This document shows, one piece after another, positions 25,635-34,242 of a stretch of 64,000 bases of DNA (position 1 is its first letter; each line of letters begins with the position of its first letter). The position numbers and the translations under genes were made by a program. This stretch comes from Thermococcus sp. M39 (GTDB taxonomy: Archaea; Methanobacteriota_B; Thermococci; Thermococcales; Thermococcaceae), in NCBI RefSeq assembly GCF_012027325.1, contig NZ_SNUG01000003.1, forward strand, positions 124,001 through 188,000, written 5' to 3'. Below the pieces are notes generated by a model, which was given only the letters and a program-made list of their open reading frames with translations, ran no database searches and was not told the origin of the DNA.

Positions 25635-27860
25635 ATGGCAGTTAAAGATTGCCCAGAGTGCCATGGAACTGGGAAAGTAAAAGTAGGCGAGAAGGAGTGT
25701 GAGGTCTGCAATGGATGGGGCTATGTTCCGGCTGATTTCAAGCTCGGTGAGCATTTAAAAGGCTACAAAAATCTCGATTATTTCGGCGTTGATGAGGAGG
25801 TTGACGAGATCCCATGCCCAGAGTGTCATGGAAAAGGCGTCGTGCCTGTTTATGACACATGCCCAACTTGCGGAGGAACTGGGAGGGTTTTAGTCTGCGA
25901 TATCTGCGGAAAAGTAAAAGAACCTTGGGAGCCTGGCATGGAGACAACTTGGGTCTGTCCAGAGTGTGAAAGAAAGTATAAGGTTGTCTACATACTCGAT
26001 AAGACATGCGATTACGAAGATGTTGAAATCGGAAAGATTTACAAGGGTGTTATTGACAGAGTTGAGCGCTTTGGTGTTTTTGTTAAGCTCAATCCTCATG
26101 TTGTGGGTTTAATCAAGCGTAAGGATCTGCTTGGAGGCAAGGAATACAAGCCTGGAATGGAAATTCTAGTCCAAGTTTTAGATGTTAGGCCTGAGAAAAG
26201 GGAAATAGACTTCATAGAATCAGCATTAAGACAGTACAAGGAAGTAGTCGTAAGGAAAGAGCTCCCTGTTACGCCAATTGAAGAGCTCAGCGAAGAATTA
26301 GCCGGGAAGACAGTGAGAATAAGGGGCAAGATAATACAGGTTCAAGTCACGGGTGGTCCAACAGTTTTCACAATAACTGATGGAACTGGCATAACATGGG
26401 CAGCTGCCTTTGAAGCCCCAGGTGTGAGAGCTTATCCGAACATAAACGTTGGAGATATAGTTGAAATAATAGGAAAAGTGTCATTCCACGCTGGTGAAAT
26501 CCAAATAGAGATAAGCGACATGTCAAGACTGTGGGGACCAGAGGCCGCTGAAGTCAAAAAGAGAATTGAGGAGGAGCTTGACAAAAAAGCACAGCCGGAA
26601 GATGTGGGCTTCTTGGTTGAGAGCGAAGTTCTTGAAAAGCTTAAACCAAAAATAATGAAGGCGGCCTTCATGATTAGGAGAGCAATCTATGAGGGGAGGC
26701 CCATTTTGCTCAGGCACCACGCAGATACAGATGGTTATGTCTCTGGATTGGCTTTGGAGAGTGCCATAGTTCCCCTCTTAAAGGAAGTCTCACCAGACCC
26801 AGAGGCGGAGTGGCACCTCTTCAAGAGAAGACCATCAAGAGCACCGTTCTATGAGCTTGAAGACGTCCTAAAGGACATAATTTTTGCTGTCGAGGATTCG
26901 ATGAAGTTCGGTGAGCCTTTGCCGTTAGTTGTGATAGTTGACAATGGCGGAACAACAGAAGACATTCCAGCATACAGGAGGTTAAAGGCATATGGGGTTC
27001 CAATCGTTGTCGTTGATCACCACGACCCGAGAGATTTCATAAGTGAAGACAAAGCGGCAGTTGATGAGTGGGTTGACGTTCATGTCAATCCCCATCTTGT
27101 CAAGAGAGGCTACTATGAGCTGACAGCTGGAATGCTAGCAACTGAGCTTGCGAGGTTCATAAACCCGAAAGTAGAAGACAAGATAAAGCACCTCCCAGCC
27201 ATAGCTGGAACTGGAGATAGGAGCAAGGCTCCAGAATTTGAGCAGTATAAGAAAATCGCAAAGGAAGCGAAAGGACTGGAAGAGGAGGACTTAAAGAAAA
27301 TTGCCGAAGTCATTGACCATGAGGCATATTATTGGAAGTTCATGGATGGAAGGGGAATAATTGAGGAGATTCTGCTCTTAACTGGCAATCTCCAGAGGCA
27401 TAGAAAGCTTATTGATGCAATCTATCCGGAGGTTAAGGCAAAACAAGAGAAAGCACTCAAAGCTTCTCTGCCTCATGTAAAGAGCATTGTTTTGCCAAAC
27501 GGGATAAGGTTCAACACAATTGATATTGAGCTTTATGCTCCAAAGTTCGAGTATCCATCACCAGGAAAACTGAGCGGTTTAATTCACGACTACTTCAAGG
27601 AGAAATATGGTGAAGATTCGCCGATATTAACTCTAGCTTATGGTCCAGACTTTGCGGTGATTAGAGCGAGCGATGGGATGGCAGCTTATGGATTCGACCT
27701 CAACGAAATTATCAAGGTTCTTCAGGAGAAGCTCCCAGATGCGGGAGTAGAAGGTGGAGGACATAGCTACGCTGGTTCAATAAAGTTCTTTGAAGGCAAG
27801 AGAAAAGAAGTTCTTGAGGAGTTTGCAAAGCAGGTTGTTAAATTGAAGAAAAATGCTTAA
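25635..27860 (+). CDS. Archaeal RecJ-like DHH phosphoesterase with DnaJ-type zinc fingers, S1 and OB domains (COG1107)
   Basis: A 741-residue protein of the archaea-specific COG1107 group. Residues 1-75 have four CxxCxGxG-type repeats (CPECHGTG, CEVCNGWG, CPECHGKG, CPTCGGTG), then a CDICGK...CPEC ribbon. An S1 domain follows at about 130-195 and an OB-fold at about 215-295. The DHH core has HHADTDG (about 360), VIVDNGG, VVDHHDP (about 460) and the DHHA1 motif GGGHSYAGS (about 706). It likely hydrolyses single-stranded nucleic acid or linear oligonucleotides. The ATG at 25635 follows GGGGTGAGCGAG. Confidence 0.88.
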   Translation: MAVKDCPECHGTGKVKVGEKECEVCNGWGYVPADFKLGEHLKGYKNLDYFGVDEEVDEIPCPECHGKGVVPVYDTCPTCGGTGRVLVCDICGKVKEPWEPGMETTWVCPECERKYKVVYILDKTCDYEDVEIGKIYKGVIDRVERFGVFVKLNPHVVGLIKRKDLLGGKEYKPGMEILVQVLDVRPEKREIDFIESALRQYKEVVVRKELPVTPIEELSEELAGKTVRIRGKIIQVQVTGGPTVFTITDGTGITWAAAFEAPGVRAYPNINVGDIVEIIGKVSFHAGEIQIEISDMSRLWGPEAAEVKKRIEEELDKKAQPEDVGFLVESEVLEKLKPKIMKAAFMIRRAIYEGRPILLRHHADTDGYVSGLALESAIVPLLKEVSPDPEAEWHLFKRRPSRAPFYELEDVLKDIIFAVEDSMKFGEPLPLVVIVDNGGTTEDIPAYRRLKAYGVPIVVVDHHDPRDFISEDKAAVDEWVDVHVNPHLVKRGYYELTAGMLATELARFINPKVEDKIKHLPAIAGTGDRSKAPEFEQYKKIAKEAKGLEEEDLKKIAEVIDHEAYYWKFMDGRGIIEEILLLTGNLQRHRKLIDAIYPEVKAKQEKALKASLPHVKSIVLPNGIRFNTIDIELYAPKFEYPSPGKLSGLIHDYFKEKYGEDSPILTLAYGPDFAVIRASDGMAAYGFDLNEIIKVLQEKLPDAGVEGGGHSYAGSIKFFEGKRKEVLEEFAKQVVKLKKNA

Positions 27861-27911
27861 CCTCCTTAACTCTTTTATACCTCCAATCATAATTTCCATC
27901 TGGTGATGACG

Positions 27912-28130
27912 ATGTTCATGGCGGAGTTCAAGCTTAGATACGGTTCTATGAAATGGTACGTCAGAAGGATTGTTGAGGCTGAAACTCTTGAAGAAGCGAA
28001 GGAGCTGGCAGAGAGATATGTAAAGGCAATAAACAAGGGAGAAGTTAAGTGGGAGCTGAACGATATTTATGAAGTTGACAAGCCCCTTACAATAACGAAG
28101 GAAATGGTGGAGAAGCTCGAAAAAGCTTAG
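27912..28130 (+). CDS. Small conserved-type hypothetical protein
   Basis: A 72-residue charged protein (FKLRYGSMKWYVRRIVEAE... with a helical ETLEEAKELAERYVKAI). GGTGATGACG precedes ATG 27912; ATG 27918 is an alternative. A TATA-like CTTTTATACC lies about 38 bases upstream, giving an independent promoter. The fold may be a small alpha/beta unit; no family recognised. Confidence 0.65.
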   Translation: MFMAEFKLRYGSMKWYVRRIVEAETLEEAKELAERYVKAINKGEVKWELNDIYEVDKPLTITKEMVEKLEKA

Positions 28131-28230
28131 CGAAGTTTTAGTGCCCTCATCTTTTTGCTCTCTATCATCTCCGTACTTCTTCTGTAGGTTCAGTAAGAAG
28201 ATAGAAGAGTAAACATTACACAGAAAAACA

Positions 28231-29409
28231 TTACTCCTCCCTAACTAACATCATCAACATCATAGCCAATGCACTCATTGCTGCTGCATAAAGAAAGCTG
28301 TATTTCAGCGAATAGCTCTGCCACAGCCAGCCTGCAATTACTGACGCTGGAAAGACAAATACTCCAAAGACTGTGTGATATGCTCCAATTATAGTTCCTT
28401 TCTCAAAGTCCTTAGCTAAATCTGCCATGTAAGCCCTTGGAATAGTGTCCTCAATTGCCAGATAGACACCGTAAAGAACAAATCCAACTAAGAGCATCCA
28501 CAGAGTTTTTGCATAAGCAAATGTCAGAGCTGCCAATGTTGCAACTCCAAATCCAGCAGCAATAACGGCTTTTTTGCTAACTTTGTCCGAGTAAACACCT
28601 ATTGGATAAGCTGATAGCGCATAGATAGCATTAAAGAGCGCATAAAAGCCCAAGCTCTGAACAACCGAATAGCCAAGCTCCTGAGCTTTCCACATTGTAA
28701 AAGCGTAGCTGTATCTTCCAAGAGCTCCAATAGCTATCACGAGCAAAAACAGCTCCAAATTTCTGCTCTTCAATGCTGAAATTCCTTTGATTTTCTTCTT
28801 AACTTCTCCCCCAGTGTCCTTTACAAAGAAGATTATTATTAAGATGCTCAATGCACCAGGGAGAGCTGATAGGAGGAAAATCCTTCTGTAGGCAACGTCA
28901 ATTGGATACTTAGAGAATAAAGCCAAAAGTCCAATGGCAACTAACGGCCCAGCAAAGGCTCCCATGGTGTCCATCATCCTGTGAAAGCCGAAGGATTTAC
29001 CCGTCTTTCCCTTTTCAGTTGACTCTGCTATCAAAGCATCTCTTGGAGCTGTCCTAACACCTTTTCCAACCCTATCAATAATTCTTAAGCTTAAAAAATC
29101 CCACCATGAGTGAGTGAATGCCAGAGCGCCTTTGGATATCGTCGAGAGAGCATAGCCGAGGGTTACAAAAACCTTCCTCTGCCTGAATTTATCACTGATA
29201 TACCCAAAAATAACCTTAAAGAGAGAGCTCAAGCTCTCAATGAGACCCATTATAGAACCACTCGCAAGCTTCCCAATCTTCAAAACTTCAGTTAAATATG
29301 CCGGAACAATCGGTGCAATCATCTCGCTGCTCATATCATTGAGAAAGCTGACAATACCTAACAGAAATACGTTCCAGCTTATTCCAAAGATTTTCTTTTC
29401 TTTATTCAT
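28231..29409 (-). CDS. MFS efflux transporter
   Basis: A 392-residue 12-helix transporter with the drug/H+ antiporter-type helix 2-3 loop GYISDKFRQRKVFVTLG and DRVGKGVRTAPRDALIAEST after helix 4. The region GVYSDKVSKKAVIAAG is the equivalent loop in the second half. It is translated from ATG 29409 with GGGTGATTGCG before it and overlaps the PadR gene by 8 bases. Pairing with a PadR regulator resembles LmrR-type multidrug export. Substrate unknown. Confidence 0.85.
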   Translation of the reverse strand: MNKEKKIFGISWNVFLLGIVSFLNDMSSEMIAPIVPAYLTEVLKIGKLASGSIMGLIESLSSLFKVIFGYISDKFRQRKVFVTLGYALSTISKGALAFTHSWWDFLSLRIIDRVGKGVRTAPRDALIAESTEKGKTGKSFGFHRMMDTMGAFAGPLVAIGLLALFSKYPIDVAYRRIFLLSALPGALSILIIIFFVKDTGGEVKKKIKGISALKSRNLELFLLVIAIGALGRYSYAFTMWKAQELGYSVVQSLGFYALFNAIYALSAYPIGVYSDKVSKKAVIAAGFGVATLAALTFAYAKTLWMLLVGFVLYGVYLAIEDTIPRAYMADLAKDFEKGTIIGAYHTVFGVFVFPASVIAGWLWQSYSLKYSFLYAAAMSALAMMLMMLVREE

Positions 29410-29710
29410 CGCAATCACCCAAGATTTCATTGCAAAGCTCTTTAACTTTCTTCTTGCCCTCTTCCAAAACCTCCAAGCCTTTTGGGGTTATTTCATAAAG
29501 CCGAATCCTCTTTCCATTCCTAACTTCCCATCTACTTTTTAAAAGCCCAGAAATTTCCATCTTATGCAAAAGCGGATATATCGTTCCAGGGCTAACTTCA
29601 TAGCCATGCCTTCTCAGCTCTTCAATCATGAACACGCCAGTTATCGGTTCTTTACTTGCATGATGCAGTATGTGCAATCCCATGAAGCCAAGCAAAATGC
29701 GTCGTATCAT
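29402..29710 (-). CDS. PadR-family transcription regulator
   Basis: A 102-residue winged-helix regulator with typical PadR features: MGLHILHHASKEPITGVFMI at the start, then EVSPGTIYPLLHKMEISGLL, RIRLYEITPKGLEVL and a helical dimerisation tail. Such proteins repress efflux or detoxification genes and release DNA on ligand binding. The ATG at 29710 has GGTG before it. The gene sits at the start of an operon with the MFS exporter and is preceded by a palindromic operator. Confidence 0.88.
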   Translation of the reverse strand: MIRRILLGFMGLHILHHASKEPITGVFMIEELRRHGYEVSPGTIYPLLHKMEISGLLKSRWEVRNGKRIRLYEITPKGLEVLEEGKKKVKELCNEILGDCDE

Positions 29711-29721
29711 ATCGAACACCG

Positions 29722-29738
29722 ATATCGAATTTCGATAT
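29722..29738. promoter_or_regulatory. Perfect operator palindrome of the PadR-MFS operon
   Basis: ATATCGAA-T-TTCGATAT is an exact 8-bp inverted repeat around one base, with a further ATATCGAA half-site at 29709-29716. It lies between the TATA-like TTTTTAA (29744-29751, minus strand) and the PadR ribosome site, so binding would block initiation. Autoregulation by PadR is the natural reading. Confidence 0.6.
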
Positions 29739-29786
29739 TAGGGTTAAAAAGTTTATGCACCCAGCCGACAAAAAGGAAAGCCGTAT

Positions 29787-30806
29787 TTATGGTTGTCCCT
29801 GCGTTTTTCTGGCAGATCTGCTCGACAGCCTTTCGTAAGCTGTTCTTATCTTTTCAAAGTCACCCTTAAAGAAGGTGCATTCCTTAATACAGACGCCGCA
29901 CCCAAGAGTTCTGGAGAAGACTACCGCGCACTTTTCATAGTCTATGTACTGTCTACGTCCGTTTGGCAGGATTTTAGGTTCCGAATATATGGCTTTAGCC
30001 GGACATGCGAAGACACAACGGTTGCAGACTTCACAGAACTCCGGGATCCATGAGTACTTGTCCACGTTGGAATCGGTAAATGGGAGCTCTAAATCTGTGT
30101 ATATAGCCGCGATTCTTTGAGATGGACCGTTTTTCTCGGAGATTAGAAGCCCATGTTTCCCGATATAGCCGAGTCCAGCTTTTTGAGCCAGTAAAACAAA
30201 ATTTGTGCTGCCACCGATAGGAGGGTCAGGCTGTGCGTTGTATCCCCTCTTCCTCATGAACTCCGCCAGCTTGTAAACGGCCTTGCTGAGCTCAGCATAG
30301 GTTCTCCACACTTCTTTGCCCGCCGCTATGCTTGGGGCTTTGTTTATCTTCTCTTTATCCATGTCCATTATCAGAACAATCGCATTCTTGAAGAGAAGCA
30401 CCCTGTTTCTGAAAATATACTCTCTTGGAACTTCTGTATAGCCAATGGCGGAAATTCCAAGCTTTCTCGCATAGGATTCTAATTCCCTGAAAAACTTTTC
30501 ATCTGCCTTTTTCTTAGCATTGGGAGGATTCTTCTTTATGCTCATCACAGATTTCCGGGCATAAAAAACTGTTTTTAGAAGGTATGGGAGAACTGCGAAG
30601 AGCTTTAGGGCATGCCAACCAATGTTTCCACTAACGGCGATGACTTCTGGAACTCTCATGCCTATGGGAGAATTTGGAGAGGGTTCTATGAGTGGAGTTC
30701 CCTCTGGCACGAGTTTTCTAACGTCTGGGAGGATAAAAGAAACAAATTTCCTTGCAATCTTTACTTTCAGACCTTCTGGATGTTTCTTCTCTCCTAAATT
30801 TCCCAC
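29787..30806 (-). CDS. 4Fe-4S protein, QueG/reductive-dehalogenase-like
   Basis: A 339-residue iron-sulfur protein. The C-terminal third holds a CEVCNRCVFACP cluster and a second set, CAVVFSRTLGCGVCIKEC, giving two [4Fe-4S] sites. The middle carries segments seen in reductive dehalogenase/epoxyqueuosine reductase-like proteins (GLGYIGKHGLLISEKNGPSQ, near the corrinoid-contact region). It is related in layout to QueG but lacks proof of tRNA modification. Start GTG 30806 has GGTGGTGTGA before it. Confidence 0.75.
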   Translation of the reverse strand: MGNLGEKKHPEGLKVKIARKFVSFILPDVRKLVPEGTPLIEPSPNSPIGMRVPEVIAVSGNIGWHALKLFAVLPYLLKTVFYARKSVMSIKKNPPNAKKKADEKFFRELESYARKLGISAIGYTEVPREYIFRNRVLLFKNAIVLIMDMDKEKINKAPSIAAGKEVWRTYAELSKAVYKLAEFMRKRGYNAQPDPPIGGSTNFVLLAQKAGLGYIGKHGLLISEKNGPSQRIAAIYTDLELPFTDSNVDKYSWIPEFCEVCNRCVFACPAKAIYSEPKILPNGRRQYIDYEKCAVVFSRTLGCGVCIKECTFFKGDFEKIRTAYERLSSRSARKTQGQP

Positions 30807-30835
30807 TCACACCACCTGGTAGGGTTTCAGGGAAA

Positions 30836-30848
30836 GATGTATATAAAA
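30836..30848 (-). promoter_or_regulatory. TATA box of the iron-sulfur protein gene
   Basis: TTTTATATACATC on the minus strand lies about 35 bases before GTG 30806, leaving room for the GGTGGTG ribosome site. Confidence 0.45.
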
Positions 30849-30851
30849 TTG

Positions 30852-30872
30852 TTGTAACTAATTGAGTTACAA
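30852..30872. promoter_or_regulatory. 21-bp palindrome TTGTAACT-N5-AGTTACAA
   Basis: TTGTAACT (30852-30859) and AGTTACAA (30865-30872) are exact inverted repeats with a 5-base spacer. The site lies between the divergent iron-sulfur gene and the broken small gene, just upstream of the leftward TATA. It is likely an operator. Confidence 0.5.
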
Positions 30873-30880
30873 AATTAAAG

Positions 30881-31090
30881 ATGAGTAAAATGGCAATAGT
30901 TAGTGAGGATATTATTGAAAAGATGAAACAAGGTAAAGAGAATCTTTGTTGAGGATGGGAAAGAGTCTATTTTGGTGTATGAAGAGAAAGGAATAATAAA
31001 GGATTAATTGTAAGAATTCCGTTCATCCCGCTGTTCCAAAGAATAGTGGTTCTGTACTTAATCGAAAGATCAATGAGAGGGGCTAACTAG
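30881..31090 (+). pseudogene. Small gene broken by frameshifts, family unknown
   Basis: An ATG at 30881 starts MSKMAIVSEDIIEKMK and soon meets a stop. Coding-like sequence continues in another frame as KRIFVEDGKESILVYEEKGIIK, then in a third as GLIVRIPFIPLFQRIVVLYL ending at a TAG at 31088-31090. Joined, they give roughly 69 residues, an acidic start followed by a hydrophobic C-terminal part. The three pieces run end to end with no overlap, which suggests decay of a real gene. Sequencing error cannot be excluded. Confidence 0.55.
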
Positions 31091-31154
31091 TGTGATGATC
31101 TTAAAAAAGAAACAAAGAAACTTAAATTGTCCAGTATCGTGCGGCGGGGTTTTC

Positions 31155-31544
31155 TTATTTTTGCTCCAGCACATGCTTTTCCAAAACGTAGCAGTAAAAT
31201 TTCCCTTCCAGCACTTTCTCGTTGCTCTGGTTGAAAACCTCAACATGAACTACTTTCTTTCTGCCCAAATCTTCCACAACTTTTGCTTTAGCTAAAAGTT
31301 CATCTCCAACTTTTACGGGCTTTGTGAACTTTACTTCAGCTTTTCCCAAAACAACTGTTGGCTCATTTACAGCAAGCATAGCAGCGTAATCAGCCAATCC
31401 AAAGGTAAAGCCACCATGAACTAATCCATATTCATCAACTTTCATCTCATCAATAGTCTTCAGCTTAACTTCTGCATACCCATCTTCAATTTTTATAGGC
31501 TCCCCAACCAATCGTTTAGAGGTCAAATTATGGGTTCTCTGCAT
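31155..31544 (-). CDS. Hotdog-fold thioesterase family protein (PaaI-like)
   Basis: A 129-residue hotdog-fold protein. The core is DEYGLVHGGFTFGLADYAAMLA (helix with the family His/Gly) and a beta sheet through AEVKFTKPVKVGDELLAKAKV. PaaI-like thioesterases hydrolyse acyl-CoA thioesters. The ATG at 31544 follows GGTGAGCATC; the in-frame GTG at 31553 is part of that site. It diverges from a membrane protein gene. Substrate unknown. Confidence 0.82.
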   Translation of the reverse strand: MQRTHNLTSKRLVGEPIKIEDGYAEVKLKTIDEMKVDEYGLVHGGFTFGLADYAAMLAVNEPTVVLGKAEVKFTKPVKVGDELLAKAKVVEDLGRKKVVHVEVFNQSNEKVLEGKFYCYVLEKHVLEQK

Positions 31545-31567
31545 GATGCTCACCAGTGTAACATAAT

Positions 31568-31612
31568 ATGCATGAAAATATAAACTTTTACATGCATGAA
31601 AAACTTTAAATA
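31568..31612. promoter_or_regulatory. Divergent promoter with two TGCATGAAAA repeats
   Basis: TGCATGAAAA occurs at 31569-31578 and 31593-31602. Each is followed by a TATA-like element: TTTATATTTT facing the thioesterase on the minus strand, and ACTTTAAATATT facing the membrane protein. A shared regulator may control both genes. Confidence 0.4.
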
Positions 31613-31648
31613 TTCAATGTTAGCCTTATTATTACAGGTGGTTGGAAA

Positions 31649-32284
31649 GTGGCATATTACCAGCATGCTCCCGAGTATGGAGCTTATATTTTCATAATCC
31701 TCTGCTACTTCATTTTCTCATGGGCAATAATACTCCTTGGAGCTTACATTAACAGAGGAGCATTAATCAAGAACCCCAAGTTTGAAGATATTCCTCACGG
31801 AAAAAAGGTATTTCTTAAAAAATGGGCTCCTTGGCTCCTAATTGGCCTTTTGTTGTGGTCTTTCTCAACCTTCAAGCTCACTGATTACTATCTCTCAACT
31901 TACTCATTTGAATTAACAGGAACTCACTTTACAGCCTCAGCATTGGTTGAGGACATGAAAAGCAACGAAAGATACAGATTTGATGTTGAGGGAATTCAAA
32001 AACTCGGAATGCCCCACTATGGAGTATTAAAAGCATATAAGCTTCAGGATTCCACGAGAGAGGGATTGATAATAAAGAGAGTCAACCAAGTTGTGATTCT
32101 TCAAGGATATCCTCTCATTCCAGTGGTGAAGCTCTATATCTATGAAGTAGAGGGGAGCAAAGTGAAATCACTAAAGACAGCATACATATTTTTCCCACAT
32201 TATCCAGGAGGAAAATTATCCGAAATATTTGACTTTCCGTTTGAAATGTTCTTCTGGGGTAGTGGAGGAGGAGTTGGAGCTTAG
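31649..32284 (+). CDS. Hypothetical membrane protein
   Basis: A 211-residue protein with two N-terminal membrane helices (about residues 10-32 and 53-72), then a soluble domain of about 130 residues rich in beta strands. The GTG start has GGTGGTTGGAAA before it. It heads a likely operon with the DUF2240 and nicotinamidase genes. No family recognised. Confidence 0.68.
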   Translation: MAYYQHAPEYGAYIFIILCYFIFSWAIILLGAYINRGALIKNPKFEDIPHGKKVFLKKWAPWLLIGLLLWSFSTFKLTDYYLSTYSFELTGTHFTASALVEDMKSNERYRFDVEGIQKLGMPHYGVLKAYKLQDSTREGLIIKRVNQVVILQGYPLIPVVKLYIYEVEGSKVKSLKTAYIFFPHYPGGKLSEIFDFPFEMFFWGSGGGVGA

Positions 32285-32330
32285 TAAAGCTTTTCTACTT
32301 CTTTTACCTAATTTTCCCCTGGTGGAGTGT

Positions 32331-32729
32331 GTGAAAGAGCTAAAAAATGCTATCCTCTATAAGGGTTCAAACGAATTTACAAAGCAAGAGTTAATTGGAA
32401 TTCTAGTTGTCAAGCTAAGGCTGATGGGCGTTAAAGAGGCTAAAGGGCTTATAGAAGAAGCACTTGAGAAAGGCATTATCGAAGAAAAAGATGGAAAGCT
32501 CATAATTAACGAGGAAATCCTTGAAAAAGAAGAGAGTGAAGAGGATTTATTTACAAAAATGGTAGCGTACATTGCACGAAAACTAGGCTGGACTGAATTT
32601 GAGGTCCTCGAGGATATAAAGAAGTTCTCCGAGAGATATGGGAGTTTGGATAAAAGGATTGTAGCTTATCTTTATGGAATTGACAAGGGAATTGACATGT
32701 CAGAATTTAAAGACAAACTGGAGGTGTAA
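32331..32729 (+). CDS. DUF2240 family protein
   Basis: A 132-residue archaeal DUF2240-type protein, a charged helical protein with an N-terminal winged-helix-like part (KQELIGILVVKLRLMGVKEA, EALEKGIIEEKDGKLIIN). The GTG at 32331 is selected because GGTGGAGTGT directly precedes it; the longer frame from 32229 would overlap the previous gene by 56 bases. Function is unknown, possibly nucleic-acid binding. It is 3 bases from the nicotinamidase gene. Confidence 0.72.
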   Translation: MKELKNAILYKGSNEFTKQELIGILVVKLRLMGVKEAKGLIEEALEKGIIEEKDGKLIINEEILEKEESEEDLFTKMVAYIARKLGWTEFEVLEDIKKFSERYGSLDKRIVAYLYGIDKGIDMSEFKDKLEV

Positions 32730-32732
32730 GAA

Positions 32733-33269
32733 GTGGAGGCCTTGATAGTTGTAGATATGCAAAAGGACTTCATGCCCGGCGGAGCTTTGCCAGTTCCTGA
32801 CGGAGATAAAATAATTCCAAAGGTTGAGGAGTACATTAGAAGATTCAAAGAGAAAGGAGCGCTGGTTGTTGCTACAAGAGATTGGCATCCTCCAAATCAC
32901 ATAAGCTTTAAGGAGCAAGGAGGTCCTTGGCCAAAGCACTGCGTTCAGAATACAGAAGGGGCTAAATTTGTAGTGAAGCTCCCAGAAGATGCGATAATAA
33001 TTTCAAAAGCAGATAAACCCGACAAAGAAGCATATTCAGGTTTCGAAGGCACGAATTTGGCAGAAATTTTAAAGGAGAAAGGCATTAAGAAAGTTTACAT
33101 CTGCGGAGTTGCGACAGAATATTGTGTTAAAGCAACTGCATTAGATGCTTTAAAGCATGGATTTGATGTTTACATACTAAAGGATGCAATTAGGGGGATA
33201 AATCCAGAAGACGAAGAAAAAGCCCTCAAAGAGCTTGAAGAAAAAGGAGCAAAAATAGTTATGCTGTAA
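32733..33269 (+). CDS. pncA: Nicotinamidase (isochorismatase-like cysteine hydrolase)
   Basis: A 178-residue enzyme that converts nicotinamide to nicotinic acid in NAD salvage. The catalytic triad is visible: Asp in VVDMQKDF (residue 8-10 region), Lys in SKADKPDKEAYSGF, and the nucleophilic Cys in YICGVATEYCVKATAL. Zinc ligands of the family are expected from DWHPPNH. It resembles the Pyrococcus horikoshii PH0999 nicotinamidase. The start is a GTG with GGAGGTG upstream. It overlaps the convergent AI-2E gene by 11 bases. Confidence 0.93.
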   Translation: MEALIVVDMQKDFMPGGALPVPDGDKIIPKVEEYIRRFKEKGALVVATRDWHPPNHISFKEQGGPWPKHCVQNTEGAKFVVKLPEDAIIISKADKPDKEAYSGFEGTNLAEILKEKGIKKVYICGVATEYCVKATALDALKHGFDVYILKDAIRGINPEDEEKALKELEEKGAKIVML

Positions 33270-34242
33270 GCTTCCTCCATTCTTTTAATAGCGCCACTAC
33301 CAAGTTTAACACTATTGGGCCTATTATCAAGCCTTTAACTCCAAAGCTCCACGCACCACCAATCATTCCCACGAGAACCATGACTTCATCGAGCTGTGCC
33401 CCTTTTGCAACGAGCTTTGGTCTTATTGTAAAATCTGGAAGTGGAGATACAAATATGAAGCCGTAAACTGCCAAGAGCACTGCTGTTAGCATATTTCCGC
33501 TCTTAAAGAGATATACAGCGCCAGCTAACCATATCATCCAGCCTTCAAAAAGTGGAACGAAACTAAAGAGTATGGTTAAAAATCCTGCAATTACTGCTGT
33601 TGGAAGGTCTGAAACTCTGAATATTATGAATCCGATTGTCATTAAAATACCCTTGGCTATGTTGAGGAAAAGCCAAGCCCTAATTAAAGCCTGAAGGGTT
33701 AAATCCGCCCTCTTCAATAATTTTTCTGCTAATTCTTTGTTTTCCTGAGGTAAAAGCAGAGAAATCTGCTTCTTAATGGCATCAGAGTTTAAAAGAAAGT
33801 AGTAGAACATGACAACAAATATAACAAGCTGGAGAAGGTATCTTGGGATTGAAAATGTATATGAGAGTACATATTCAGAGAACTTGGGAGTGAACTGTGC
33901 ATAGAACTTTTGGACCACATTGCTTAGCCCAAAAGGAAGAGCGAGGGTTTGGCTCCAAGATATGAAAGCAATAACATTCTCATAGAACGACATTAAAACG
34001 CTTTTGAATATTAGAATCAGTTCAATTGTTACACCCGCTACAATAAGTATTAATAGGGCAGTAAGTACAAGGGCTGACTTCTTGACATTGATTCTACTTG
34101 AAAGGCGTTTATGGATAGGATAAACGGCATACGTGAGAATTGCAGCAAAGAAAATTGGGGATAACAACTGTGAAACCGTGTTCCACGCTAGGTAAAGAAT
34201 TCCTATAACAATACCTCCCCAAACAAGGAATTCTGCTTTCAT
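33259..34242 (-). CDS. AI-2E family exporter-like membrane protein
   Basis: A 327-residue member of the AI-2E/TqsA/YdiK transporter family, with about seven or eight membrane helices and the conserved late motif SPLPDFTIRPKLVAKGAQLDEVMVLVG. The family includes Na+/H+ antiporters and quorum-signal exporters in bacteria; archaeal function is not established. ATG 34242 follows GGTGAGCTTT. Confidence 0.85.
   Translation of the reverse strand: MKAEFLVWGGIVIGILYLAWNTVSQLLSPIFFAAILTYAVYPIHKRLSSRINVKKSALVLTALLILIVAGVTIELILIFKSVLMSFYENVIAFISWSQTLALPFGLSNVVQKFYAQFTPKFSEYVLSYTFSIPRYLLQLVIFVVMFYYFLLNSDAIKKQISLLLPQENKELAEKLLKRADLTLQALIRAWLFLNIAKGILMTIGFIIFRVSDLPTAVIAGFLTILFSFVPLFEGWMIWLAGAVYLFKSGNMLTAVLLAVYGFIFVSPLPDFTIRPKLVAKGAQLDEVMVLVGMIGGAWSFGVKGLIIGPIVLNLVVALLKEWRKLTA

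Noticed and set aside
28131-28230. Possible C/D sRNA on the minus strand
   Set aside because: One CTGA and a GATGATA-like stretch occur, but no second box pair and no closing stem.
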